Assembly (NCBI GenBank): GCA_022791315.1 | Contig: JAAVYW010000049.1 | Location: 1-46,145 of the forward strand | Length of the DNA stretch: 46,145 bases | Source of the DNA: Oscillospiraceae bacterium | GTDB taxonomy: Bacteria > Bacillota > Clostridia > Oscillospirales > Ruminococcaceae | Reading direction: 5' to 3' | In this document: positions 1 through 7,759 of the stretch, piece after piece | Position numbering within the stretch: the stretch's first letter is position 1 | Layout of the letters: each line of letters begins with the position of its first letter | Notes under the pieces: generated by a model | Database searches by the model: none | The model's input: only the letters and a program-made list of their open reading frames with translations | Told to the model about the DNA's origin: nothing | Program-made: the position numbers and the translations under genes

Positions 1-164
1 CTTTCCACTCTTTCTTCTCTCTGGCTGACTTTGAGAAACAGCTTGCTGTCCATAACCGTCGCTCCAATAGCTTACCCATGCGGCCGCTCCAATGGTTTTC
101 CCCTTTCGAGTTCCTTGTCCAATTTCTTTGACAAACTTACAGAATACAGGCCCGGCAGCAGGGT
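1..164. other. Left edge, no supported gene
   Basis: I see no gene with a start codon and ribosome binding site here. On the minus strand one frame stays open from about position 190 to the window edge, in +1 relation to the end of the neighbouring regulator gene, but it lacks ATG, GTG or TTG. It could be the tail of a frameshifted gene or chance; the sequence left of the window would decide. Confidence 0.3.
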
Positions 165-734
165 TTACCGGGAACCGGCGGTCGATTTCTTTCGTTTCCT
201 GTCCTGGTACTCCTTCACGATGGCCCTTGCCGAATGTACCATGTCCAAAACCTGGTCCTCGGAAAATCCCACCGTCCCCAGCGCCAGCAGCGGGACACCC
301 AAACCCGTCGCGACACGCTCTAAGAAACCCACTGTGACATTGGCGCACCCCAGTTCCATGTCCCGCAGCCTGGCGGCGCTCACATGGGCCCTTTTGGCCA
401 GCTCCTTCTGGGAGAGTCCCCGTATCTTCCGGAGCAGGGTGACGTTCTGCCCCACTGTGCCGGGCCGTGTGCCGGACGGCAGGGGCGGCAGCTGACGGTG
501 TAGGGCCAGGATTTCCCCGTCGCTCAGGGACAGGACGCCCATCACCTGCGGGGCAACATGCACCACCTTTGCCATGCGCCGCAGGGTATCCAAGGTGGTA
601 TTTTTGCTTCCCTTCTCAAGCTGCTGCCAGCGGCCAGGGCTTATGCCGGCTTCCAGCGCCGCTTGCTCCTGGGACAGCCCCCGCGCATTTCTCAGCAGGA
701 TAACATTCTTTTCCGTTTCGACTAAATACAACAT
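165..734 (-). CDS. Tandem-HTH (XRE family) transcriptional regulator
   Basis: The 189-residue protein carries two separate Cro/C1-type helix-turn-helix domains. The first spans about residues 10-60 (LLRNARGLSQEQAALEAGIS) and the second about residues 97-150 (LLRKIRGLSQKELAKRAHVS). The tail after residue 170 is basic. The start was placed at 734 because GGAGGG lies just upstream; a longer reading would run through a leader hairpin. Two HTH domains in one chain could bind both half-sites as a monomer, which is inference. The ATPase-Toprim pair lies upstream in the same direction but has its own promoter, so this gene may be a stand-alone regulator of that locus. The ligand is unknown. Confidence 0.85.
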   Translation of the reverse strand: MLYLVETEKNVILLRNARGLSQEQAALEAGISPGRWQQLEKGSKNTTLDTLRRMAKVVHVAPQVMGVLSLSDGEILALHRQLPPLPSGTRPGTVGQNVTLLRKIRGLSQKELAKRAHVSAARLRDMELGCANVTVGFLERVATGLGVPLLALGTVGFSEDQVLDMVHSARAIVKEYQDRKRKKSTAGSR

Positions 735-771
735 AAAAATCCCTCCTACGTCCCAGCGTAGAGGGATTTTT
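735..771 (-). promoter_or_regulatory. Leader hairpin covering the ribosome binding site
   Basis: Positions 735-750 and 757-771 form a 15-bp inverted repeat with one bulged base and a 6-base loop. On the minus strand the downstream arm contains the GGAGGG ribosome binding site and ends directly at the ATG at 734. The fold would hide the start of the tandem-HTH gene, so translational control or mRNA stability control is plausible. Read on the plus strand it would be a terminator-like hairpin followed by T residues, but no plus-strand gene lies to its left. Confidence 0.6.
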
Positions 772-835
772 AAAAAATTCAATGTAATATATTAGCGTTT
801 CTTAAAAATATAATATAAAATTATGAAAACTTATA

Positions 836-865
836 ATTATAGAACATTATTCTCAAAAATGTCGA
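836..865 (-). promoter_or_regulatory. Candidate promoter for the tandem-HTH gene
   Basis: Read on the minus strand, TCGACA (865-860) is followed after 18 bases by a perfect TATAAT (841-836). It lies in a strongly AT-rich gap of about 140 bases and would give a leader of roughly 95 nt that includes the hairpin at 735-771. Confidence 0.45.
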
Positions 866-877
866 AAAAACAAAGGG

Positions 878-1438
878 CTATGTATCAGCCAATCCCGCCA
901 AACGGCGCACACCGCTGACAAAGCATTGGAAGCTGGGCGATGTGTTTCGCTCAATCACCATGTGGGGCGCAACCCGTTTGGCTCCGGCAATCTGCTGATG
1001 CTGGGGGATGAGTTTATATAGCTCCTCCTTGGGGGAGGGGATGTTGTCCGGAGCACGGTATTTCCTTTGAAACGGCAGCTTCCGGAGCTTTGGTATGTCA
1101 TAGGCAAGCGCCAGGGCCTCGCTGTCGCCAAAATACCAGGCCTCCATTTCCTGGCAGGCAATCCGCACAAGCACCGGCCGCCCGGTATCCTGGCAAAGGG
1201 CAAGGAGGGACTGCTTGAGCTCCCGGCAGTCCCTCCCGTCCTGGTCGTGCAGAATAACAAAGCGGACATCGCCCGGCTCGTTCCAACCCCGCAGCTTGCG
1301 GGGGATAGAGCGTTCCAGCGCCCGTTTCCCAGTGTGGGAGATGGTCTGGAACTCCACCCCCTCCGGCAGGATTTTGGGCAGCAGCTCGTCCAACAGGTAC
1401 TTCATAGAGGGCTCTTCCAATAAAAAGACCAGCTTCAT
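878..1438 (-). CDS. DUF4276-like, Toprim-like partner protein
   Basis: This 186-residue protein resembles the DUF4276 family that is commonly found beside AAA ATPases. Visible acidic motifs are LLEEP (E8, E9), VILHDQDGRD (D65, D67) and CQEMEAWYFGD (E97, E99, D105), an order of conserved E, DxD and E that resembles a Toprim catalytic core. A nuclease-like role is therefore inferred, not shown. Its ATG overlaps the ATPase stop codon by 4 bases (ATGA), so the two proteins are translationally coupled and probably act as a complex. By analogy with OLD, PARIS and other ATPase-Toprim pairs, it may be an anti-phage effector. An RloB-type or other function cannot be excluded. Confidence 0.7.
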   Translation of the reverse strand: MKLVFLLEEPSMKYLLDELLPKILPEGVEFQTISHTGKRALERSIPRKLRGWNEPGDVRFVILHDQDGRDCRELKQSLLALCQDTGRPVLVRIACQEMEAWYFGDSEALALAYDIPKLRKLPFQRKYRAPDNIPSPKEELYKLIPQHQQIAGAKRVAPHMVIERNTSPSFQCFVSGVRRLAGLADT

Positions 1439-2634
1439 TTTAAGGCCTCCCCCGCTTTCATGGCCGCATCCAGCAGCAGGCCCTGCCGCCAAAGCTCTCC
1501 CAGGGAATCCCCTTCACGGCAGAGGGATTGAATCAGAGAGAGCTCATTGGCCCGCACAATATTGGTATAGCCGTCTGTCTTCACCAGGCAATAGAGCTCC
1601 TCCAAGCGCACGGAATCTAAAAAATCAGGGGAATGGGTGGAGATAAAAACCTGTCCCCCCATATCGGAATAGTGCCGGAACTCCTCCGCCAATTGGGGAA
1701 GCAGCTCGGGATACAGCTGGTTTTCCGGCTCCTCCACACATAGCAGGGCATGGGGGGCCGGGTCGCGCAGCAACACCAGGTAGGTAAACATTTTAATGGT
1801 GCCATCCGAAACAAATTTGGAGGAGAAGGGGTTTTTAAACCTCCCATCCTGGAACCGCAGCACCACATAGCCGTCTTCCGTCACTTTTGCCTCCACATTC
1901 GTCACACCGGGAACCCGCTCCTTCATCGCCAGCAGGATGGAATCAAAGCGCTCCCGATGATTGTCGTAGAGATACTTTGCCACTTGCGCCAAATTATCCC
2001 CTGTAGTGGAGAGGGACTCGCTATAGTCCGCCTCCTGGCGGCTACGGGCGCTTTCGATGTGGAAATCGGAGACATACCAGTCCTCGATTAGCTGGCGCAG
2101 AGAGGCCACAGCCGGGAAATCCTCAAATTGCCCCAAGCCTTTTACTGCCAGAATATCCGGAGCCGCCACCTTTTGACGGGTGCGGTCGGCAATCTTAACA
2201 TCCTCATAGGACTGCAGTATGCCGCGGGCCGCAACGCCTTCCCCATAGGAAAAATCCAAAATTTTCCAGGGGGCCCCATGCTGTCCGCGACGGAAACGCA
2301 TCACCTCTTTTTTTACAACCGGCCTTGATTTTTCATTGAGACCTATTGTAAGCTCATAGGTGATAACAGGTTCATTTGGCGAAGGACGGAATTTAACCTC
2401 AAACCGCATATCCCCTGTCTGTTCCCTGGAAAAGACTTCCCGGAACCCGCCCCGCATATCCAAAGCGGCGCTTGCATTCTTATCAAGGCAATCGTGCAAA
2501 AAACCGAAGACATCAAAAAAAGTGGTCTTTCCCACACCGTTTTGTCCCATAAAGACAGCCATTTGCGGGATATTTTCCACCCGGACGTCCCGGAAAACAC
2601 GGAAATTCTGAATGTGCAGAGACTCTATCTGCAT
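1435..2634 (-). CDS. AAA-family ATPase (AAA_21/OLD-like), predicted defence ATPase
   Basis: The 399-residue protein has a Walker A motif near residues 30-38 (GQNGVGKTT), a Walker B motif near 300 (LLCVEEPENQLYP) and a following switch histidine (FISTHSPDFLDS, about 331-342). This ABC/SMC-like layout with a long insert is typical of AAA_21, RecF and OLD-type ATPases. The start MQIESLHIQNFR was chosen because it matches the family N-terminus and has AAGGGGG upstream. It precedes and overlaps the Toprim-like gene. Family knowledge suggests that the ATPase senses or loads and the partner cuts; the trigger and the target are unknown. A TATAAT promoter lies about 70 bases upstream. Confidence 0.85.
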   Translation of the reverse strand: MQIESLHIQNFRVFRDVRVENIPQMAVFMGQNGVGKTTFFDVFGFLHDCLDKNASAALDMRGGFREVFSREQTGDMRFEVKFRPSPNEPVITYELTIGLNEKSRPVVKKEVMRFRRGQHGAPWKILDFSYGEGVAARGILQSYEDVKIADRTRQKVAAPDILAVKGLGQFEDFPAVASLRQLIEDWYVSDFHIESARSRQEADYSESLSTTGDNLAQVAKYLYDNHRERFDSILLAMKERVPGVTNVEAKVTEDGYVVLRFQDGRFKNPFSSKFVSDGTIKMFTYLVLLRDPAPHALLCVEEPENQLYPELLPQLAEEFRHYSDMGGQVFISTHSPDFLDSVRLEELYCLVKTDGYTNIVRANELSLIQSLCREGDSLGELWRQGLLLDAAMKAGEALK

Positions 2635-2701
2635 CTTAACACGCCCCCTTCCGATGTCGATGTCTCCCCTATCTTCCAACTATTTAGGGAATACCTTCTT
2701 C

Positions 2702-2731
2702 ATTATACACTAAAATATCCATAAAATTCAA
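2702..2731 (-). promoter_or_regulatory. Promoter of the ATPase-Toprim operon
   Basis: On the minus strand TTGAAT (2731-2726) is followed after 18 bases by TATAAT (2707-2702). It sits between the shared terminator at 2751-2790 and the ATPase gene and gives that pair its own transcript. Confidence 0.6.
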
Positions 2732-2750
2732 GTGATTCGTAAGGGTTCTA

Positions 2751-2790
2751 TACAAAGAGGCGGTGTCTCCACAGACACCGCCTCTTTGTA
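2751..2790. terminator. Perfect bidirectional hairpin terminator
   Basis: Two 18-base arms (2751-2768 and 2773-2790) are perfectly complementary around a 4-base loop, with A-rich and T-rich ends on either strand. It ends the transcript of the GNAT gene that stops at 2812 and separates it from the ATPase operon. Confidence 0.85.
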
Positions 2791-2811
2791 TCAATCAAGA
2801 TGTTTTCCGTC

Positions 2812-3360
2812 CTACAGCATCTTCACCATCAGAACCTCGTCGGCATAGGTGCCGTCGCTGTATTTCGTCCCATGGGGAATCTCCCCGCAGGGGACAAAGC
2901 CCAGCTTTCGGTAGAGCCCCTGGGCGCGGGTGTTGTCCTTTATCACGGTCAGCTCGGCCTGCTCGCAGCCCCGTTCCCGGTACCAGTCCAGGCAGGCGGT
3001 GAGCAGGGCTGTGCCCAGCCCCAGCCCCCAGGCCTTTTCCAGCAGGGAGATTGCCACTACCGCCCGGTGGCGAAAGCGCCTTCTGCTGCCCTGGAGGTCG
3101 CCGGAGCACATGCCCACCAGCTCTCCGTCCAGGAAGGCCACTGCCCAAAATGAAGCGGGGCTTTCCGCCGCTTTCTGGAAAAGAGCGGCCTCTTCCTCCA
3201 CCGTCGTAGTGAATTCCCCCGGCTCTCTGGCCAGAAAACGGGTCTCGGTGTCCACCTGCCGCACATAGTCTACAGCGGCCCGGGCGTCCTGGGGGCGTAC
3301 CTCCCGCAGCAGGGCGGTGCGCCCGTCCTTTAGTGTCACTATTTTCTCAAATTTTGTCAT
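2812..3360 (-). CDS. GNAT-family N-acetyltransferase
   Basis: The 182-residue protein is a single Gcn5-related acetyltransferase domain. The N-terminal REVRPQDARAAVDYVRQ segment is typical. The acetyl-CoA binding loop appears as EKAWGLGLGTALL, close to the usual Q/RxxGxG/A, and is followed by ELTVIKDNTRAQGLYRKLGF, the usual GNAT C-terminal strand and helix. The ATG overlaps the stop codon of the upstream phosphorylase gene by 4 bases, so the two are translationally coupled. The substrate is not visible from sequence; RimI/RimJ-like protein acetylation or small-molecule acetylation are both possible. A strong terminator follows. Confidence 0.85.
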   Translation of the reverse strand: MTKFEKIVTLKDGRTALLREVRPQDARAAVDYVRQVDTETRFLAREPGEFTTTVEEEAALFQKAAESPASFWAVAFLDGELVGMCSGDLQGSRRRFRHRAVVAISLLEKAWGLGLGTALLTACLDWYRERGCEQAELTVIKDNTRAQGLYRKLGFVPCGEIPHGTKYSDGTYADEVLMVKML

Positions 3361-4130
3361 GCCCATTCCTCCATCAGCTTCAGGGAGAGGGCAATCAGAT
3401 TTTCCCGGATGCTCTTCCGGCTGTCCCAGCTGCGTTTGTCCCACTCCCTGCCGCTCACGTCGTCGCCAATGTAGAGCAGCTGGGACAGGGGGAGGTCATA
3501 ATACTCGGACAGGGCAAAGAAGGCCGCCGCCTCCATCTCCACTGTTAAGCACCCCTCTTCCCGCCGGCGTTCCACTAGGGCAGGGGTTTCCCGATAGGCC
3601 ACGTCGGTGGTCCAGGTCTTGCCCGCCGTGTGGGGCAGGCCCAGCTTTTCCAGCGCAGCCAGTACATAGTCCGCCGCGCCCCTGTGGCATTCCACCTCTC
3701 TGGCAGGGGGCAGGTAGTGGTAGGAGGTGCCCTCGTCCCGCACGGCAGCGGTGGGGACCACAATCTGTCCCACCCGGCTCCCCTTGCGCAGAGAGCCTGC
3801 ACCGCCGCAGATGAGGAACCTTTCGCAGCCCATGGCGTGCAGGTCTTCGATGGTGGTGGCCGCGCCGGGGGCTGTCATAAAGGGCAGCAGCAGGCAGATT
3901 GTTTCGCCGTTCCCAGCAGTGTACTGGTAAATCGGGCTGTCCATCACCTCAGAATAGAGGCGCCCAATCACAGGGAGCTGCCGCTCCTCCACCAGCTGGA
4001 GCAATTCCTTACGGAAAAACGTGATGACGCATTTCTCCGGCAGCGTTTTCTCCAAAAAGCCCGCGGCCTGAATCACCGCGTTCCGGTCGGTGTCAAATTC
4101 ACAGATGGGGTATTGGTGTTCCAGTATCAT
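3357..4130 (-). CDS. Nucleoside phosphorylase (PNP/UDP family)
   Basis: The 257-residue protein belongs to the PNP_UDP_1 family, which splits nucleosides with phosphate into base and ribose-1-phosphate. Visible motifs are the phosphate/ribose loop ICGGAGSLRKGSRVGQIVVP and the substrate signature CLTVEMEAAAFFALSEY, where VEMEAA is diagnostic. The conserved Asp region is LLYIGDDVSG. The start MILEHQYPICEF was chosen because AAGGAGG precedes it at good spacing. It is nearest to uridine-phosphorylase-like members, but base preference cannot be read. It is coupled to the following GNAT gene and lies 89 bases after an ABC exporter gene. Confidence 0.85.
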   Translation of the reverse strand: MILEHQYPICEFDTDRNAVIQAAGFLEKTLPEKCVITFFRKELLQLVEERQLPVIGRLYSEVMDSPIYQYTAGNGETICLLLPFMTAPGAATTIEDLHAMGCERFLICGGAGSLRKGSRVGQIVVPTAAVRDEGTSYHYLPPAREVECHRGAADYVLAALEKLGLPHTAGKTWTTDVAYRETPALVERRREEGCLTVEMEAAAFFALSEYYDLPLSQLLYIGDDVSGREWDKRSWDSRKSIRENLIALSLKLMEEWA

Positions 4131-4219
4131 AGCTGCTTTCCTCCTTGTCGTATTATAATCGAAGCGCCGCTTTCGCGGCTCTGTTTCACATTCCATCGTC
4201 AAAAGCAGGGGCTTTGACT

Positions 4220-5917
4220 CTATCGTTTTGCATACTCCTGGTAAACCGTCTCCTCCTTGACGCTGCCGTCCTCCAGCACCACAATCCGGTCTACATCCGC
4301 CAGGAAATCGATGCGGTGGGAAATGGCGATGATAGTCAGCCCCTTTTCCCTGTGCAGCTTTCCCAGCACCTCCTTGATTTCCCGTTCCGAGTCCCTGTCC
4401 ACATTGGCTGTCACCTCGTCCAGGAGAATCACCCGGCAGTCCCGCAGCAGGCCTTGGGCCAACCCCAGCTTCTGCCGTTCCCCACCGGATACCGAGAGCC
4501 CGTTTTCCCCTATCTCCGTATCCAGTTCCCCGGTAAATTTATCCAGGCACACGCTTTTCAGCACCTGCTTCAGCTCCTCCTCCCCGGCCCCCGGCTTTGC
4601 CAAGAGCAGGTTTTCCCGGATTGTGCCGGGAAACAGGAACGTCTCCTGGGAGACCTTGGCAATCCCGCTTCGCAGCTCCCCTGCCGAAATGCGTCCCAAG
4701 TCAATCCCGTCCAGGGTGATGCGCCCCGCCTGGGGCTCATAAAACCGCAGCAGCAGATCAAAGATAGTGGTCTTCCCGGCGCCGCTGGCCCCCACAATTC
4801 CCAGCCACTCGCCGCTTTTTACCGTCAAATCCAGCGATTTCAGGATGTCCCCCCGTTCCTCCGTATAGGCAAAAGTCACCTGCTCAAAGCGGAGCTCCTT
4901 GGTAAACCGCAGGGGCAAATCCCCCTCGCCTTCCGCCGCCGGCATGGTGAGGATTTGGAACAGCTTTTGATATTCCCCCAGCTGCGCCTTAAAGTCATAG
5001 TTGGTGTGCATAAACTGTTTCACAATCCCTAAGAACTTTGCCGTATAGTTCAGCACCACCGCCAAGCTGCCCAGGGTCATCTTCCCCATCACAATCAGAT
5101 AGGCGGTCATCCCAAAACTCACGCCGGTGAATACGCTGTCTGAAAAATTGTCCACCCAAATCCCGCTCATATTGTCATACAGGGCGATTTTGCTCCAGAT
5201 GGAGACGGTCTCCTCGCTCACCTCCCGCAGCTTCCCAATCCGCGCTTTTTCCAGCACCATCGCCTTCACCGACCGGATGCCCCGGAACGTGTCGTCGATG
5301 ATTTGCAGCATTTTGGCGTTGCTCTTGGTGTTCTGGGCAAAGCAGTCCTGGACCCGGCCGGCAAACCAATTGCTGGGGAAAAACGCCACCGGGATATAGA
5401 GCAGCAAAAACAGCGCCACCCCCCAGTGCAGGCTGAGCAGATACCCCATCACCACAATCCCGCACAGCCCGGTTGCCGCCAGCTGGGGAATCTCAATCAG
5501 CCAAAAGGAAATATACTTCATGGACTCTCCCCGGCAGTAGGCCGCCAGCTCCGAGGAATTCGTGGTGTCAAAATAGGGCATCGGCTGTCCCAGCAGGTTT
5601 TCAAACCCCTGAACCGCCAGTTTCAGCCCCAGCCTGCGGCACACAATTGCCAGCTGATACCGGTAAAACGCCGATAGCAGCGTTACCGCCAGCGGGATAC
5701 AGCAGAACAGCACAAGGTAGAAGAGAATCTGCGAAACCGCCTTTGCGGGTATCAGGGTATCAATCATCCGCTGCATCAAAACCGTGGGGACCAGCCCCAC
5801 CAGCTGTATCACCAGAAAAATCACCCCGGAGGCAGCGACATACCCCCAAAACCCGGGCAGCAGCTTCCGCACGCTTTTCCGCACCGCTCTTTCCCGGTCC
5901 CTCTCCGTCTGTTCCAT
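4220..5917 (-). CDS. ABC transporter, fused membrane and ATP-binding half-exporter
   Basis: The 565-residue protein is an MsbA/LmrA-type half-transporter. Residues 20-310 hold the six-helix membrane domain. The ATPase domain has Walker A at 376-384 (GASGAGKTT), signature VSGGE at 476-480, Walker B at 495-501 (VILLDEV) and switch His near 534 (AISHR). No second half-transporter lies beside it, so it probably works as a homodimer. GGAGAGGG precedes the ATG. The cargo is unknown; lipid, peptide or drug export are all possible. It lies between the acyl-CoA synthetase gene (121 bases upstream) and the phosphorylase gene (89 bases downstream), all in one direction. Confidence 0.88.
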   Translation of the reverse strand: MEQTERDRERAVRKSVRKLLPGFWGYVAASGVIFLVIQLVGLVPTVLMQRMIDTLIPAKAVSQILFYLVLFCCIPLAVTLLSAFYRYQLAIVCRRLGLKLAVQGFENLLGQPMPYFDTTNSSELAAYCRGESMKYISFWLIEIPQLAATGLCGIVVMGYLLSLHWGVALFLLLYIPVAFFPSNWFAGRVQDCFAQNTKSNAKMLQIIDDTFRGIRSVKAMVLEKARIGKLREVSEETVSIWSKIALYDNMSGIWVDNFSDSVFTGVSFGMTAYLIVMGKMTLGSLAVVLNYTAKFLGIVKQFMHTNYDFKAQLGEYQKLFQILTMPAAEGEGDLPLRFTKELRFEQVTFAYTEERGDILKSLDLTVKSGEWLGIVGASGAGKTTIFDLLLRFYEPQAGRITLDGIDLGRISAGELRSGIAKVSQETFLFPGTIRENLLLAKPGAGEEELKQVLKSVCLDKFTGELDTEIGENGLSVSGGERQKLGLAQGLLRDCRVILLDEVTANVDRDSEREIKEVLGKLHREKGLTIIAISHRIDFLADVDRIVVLEDGSVKEETVYQEYAKR

Positions 5918-6038
5918 TCAAACCCTCTCCTCATCCCAAATCTCAGCAGCCCCGCCAGCCCCCAGCGGCCCGCTTCCCGCTCAAAGATAGCACCACCCGG
6001 GAGGCGCCACGGGCTCAGACGGGGCGGGACATAAAAAA

Positions 6039-7679
6039 CTACTGAATTTCGTTCCTCTTAATCTTGCCGCTGATGGTCTTGGGCAGCTCCTTCACAAACT
6101 GCACGATACGGGGATACTTATAGGGGGCCGTCTGTTTCTTCACGTAGGTTTGCAGCTCCTTTTTCAGCTCCTCGCTCTCCTCATAGCCCTTGGCCAGGAC
6201 AATAGTGGCCTTGATCACCTGGCCACGCACCGGGTCGGGCGCGCCGGTGACAGCGCACTCCAGGACGCTGGGATGCTCCATCAGCACGCTCTCGATTTCA
6301 AAGGGGCCGATGCGGTAGCCCGAGGACTTGATCACATCGTCGGTGCGGCCCACATACCAGTAATAGCCGTCCTCATCCCGCCAGGCAGTGTCCCGGGTAT
6401 GGTAGAGGCCGTCGTGCCACACCTCGGTCGTGCGGGCCTCGTCCCGGTAATAGCCGCAGAAGAGGCCGGGCTGCTTCTCCCCCTCCTTCACCCGCAGGAC
6501 AATTTCGCCGGTCTCCCCAGGGGGCACGCTGTTGCCCTCTTCGTCCACCACGTCCACATGGTACATGGGCGACGGCTTGCCCATGGAGCCGGGCTTGGGC
6601 TCCATGCCCTTCAGGTTGCCCAAAATCAGCGTGGTCTCGGTCTGGCCGAAGCCCTCCATCAGCTTGAGGCCGGTGTATTCCTGGAACCGGTAGAACACCT
6701 CCGGGTTCAGGGCCTCCCCGGCGATGGAGGCGTGCTTGAGGCTGGACAAATCATAGTGCTCGATGCCCTCCTTGATGAAAAAGCGGAACATGGTGGGCGG
6801 CGCGCAGAAGGAGGTGATTTTGTACTTGGACATCACCCCCAGCATCTGGGCGGGGTCAAATTTGTCAAAGTCATAGACCAGTACCGTGGCCCCCATGGTC
6901 CACTGGCCGTAGAGCTTGCCCCAGGCCGCCTTGCCCCAGCCGGTGTCGGAAATGGTGAGGTGGATGGTGCCGGGCTCCACCTGCTGCCAGTATTTGGCGG
7001 TGATGATGTGGGCCAGGGCATAGGTGTAGTCGTGGTACACCATCTTGGGATAGCCGGTGGTGCCGGAGGTAAAGTAGAGCAGCATGGGCTCGTGTGCCTT
7101 GGTGTCCTGCCGGGGCAGCTCCGTGGGGAAGCTTGGCAGCTCCCCATCAAAATCGTGCCAGCCGGGCACAGCGCCCTTGACGCTCACCTTGATTTGCAGC
7201 TCCGGGCACTGCTTCGCCGCCTCGTCGATGGCGGCGGGGGTGTTCTGGTCGGTGGTCGCCACCACGGCCTTCACCGAGGCACTCTGGAAGCGGTAGACAT
7301 AGTCCTTGGTGGTGAGCAGATGGGTGGCAGGGATAGCCACGGCGCCGATTTTGTGCAGCGCCAGGATGGAAAACCAGTACTGATAGTGCCGTTTGAGCAC
7401 CAGCATCACCCTATCCCCCTTGCGGACCCCCAAGGAGAGGAAATAGTTGGCAGTCTGGTTGCTCTTCTCCATGATTTCCCGGTAGGTAAAGCGGCGCTCG
7501 TTGCCCTCCACGTCGCACCAGAGCAGTGCTAAACGGCCAGGGTCCAGTCCTGCTGCCGCGTCCACAATGTCATAGGCAAAGTTAAACGTCTCCGGATAGT
7601 CCAGCGTATAGTCCACAAGCATCCCGTTCTCGTCCAGGGTCTCCCGGACAAATTTTGTGTCAAGCCCTAAGTTCAGCAT
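6039..7679 (-). CDS. Acyl-CoA synthetase (AMP-forming, AcsM/medium-chain type)
   Basis: The 546-residue protein activates a carboxylic acid with ATP to acyl-AMP and then to acyl-CoA. Seen motifs are the AMP-binding loop LLYFTSGTTGYPK, the core EGFGQTETT, the hinge region YWYVGRTDDVIKSSGYRIGP and the C-terminal catalytic lysine context KTISGKIKRNE. Its length and HLLTTKDYVYRFQSA region resemble medium-chain or branched/aryl acyl-CoA synthetases rather than classical acetyl-CoA synthetase. It follows the XRE-cupin regulator gene by 80 bases in the same direction and is probably co-transcribed with it, which places it downstream of a T-box leader. The acid used is unknown; isobutyrate, 2-methylbutyrate or phenylacetate are candidates by inference. 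Confidence 0.9.
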   Translation of the reverse strand: MLNLGLDTKFVRETLDENGMLVDYTLDYPETFNFAYDIVDAAAGLDPGRLALLWCDVEGNERRFTYREIMEKSNQTANYFLSLGVRKGDRVMLVLKRHYQYWFSILALHKIGAVAIPATHLLTTKDYVYRFQSASVKAVVATTDQNTPAAIDEAAKQCPELQIKVSVKGAVPGWHDFDGELPSFPTELPRQDTKAHEPMLLYFTSGTTGYPKMVYHDYTYALAHIITAKYWQQVEPGTIHLTISDTGWGKAAWGKLYGQWTMGATVLVYDFDKFDPAQMLGVMSKYKITSFCAPPTMFRFFIKEGIEHYDLSSLKHASIAGEALNPEVFYRFQEYTGLKLMEGFGQTETTLILGNLKGMEPKPGSMGKPSPMYHVDVVDEEGNSVPPGETGEIVLRVKEGEKQPGLFCGYYRDEARTTEVWHDGLYHTRDTAWRDEDGYYWYVGRTDDVIKSSGYRIGPFEIESVLMEHPSVLECAVTGAPDPVRGQVIKATIVLAKGYEESEELKKELQTYVKKQTAPYKYPRIVQFVKELPKTISGKIKRNEIQ

Positions 7680-7759
7680 TGGCGATTCTCCCTTTCTTCC
7701 CTAAATGGTCTCCCCGCGGTTCGGGGTCAACTCCCGTTCCCAAACATGCAGGCGGGAAA

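Noticed and set aside
5918..6038. GC-rich intergenic stretch with GGGTGGTGC on the minus strand, resembling part of a T-box
   Set aside because: The ACCGCG part, a Stem I and a terminator with T-run are missing, so no riboswitch call is supported.
6150..7532. 460-residue plus-strand frame
   Set aside because: Antisense shadow of the acyl-CoA synthetase gene, rich in Gly, Val and His with no domain.
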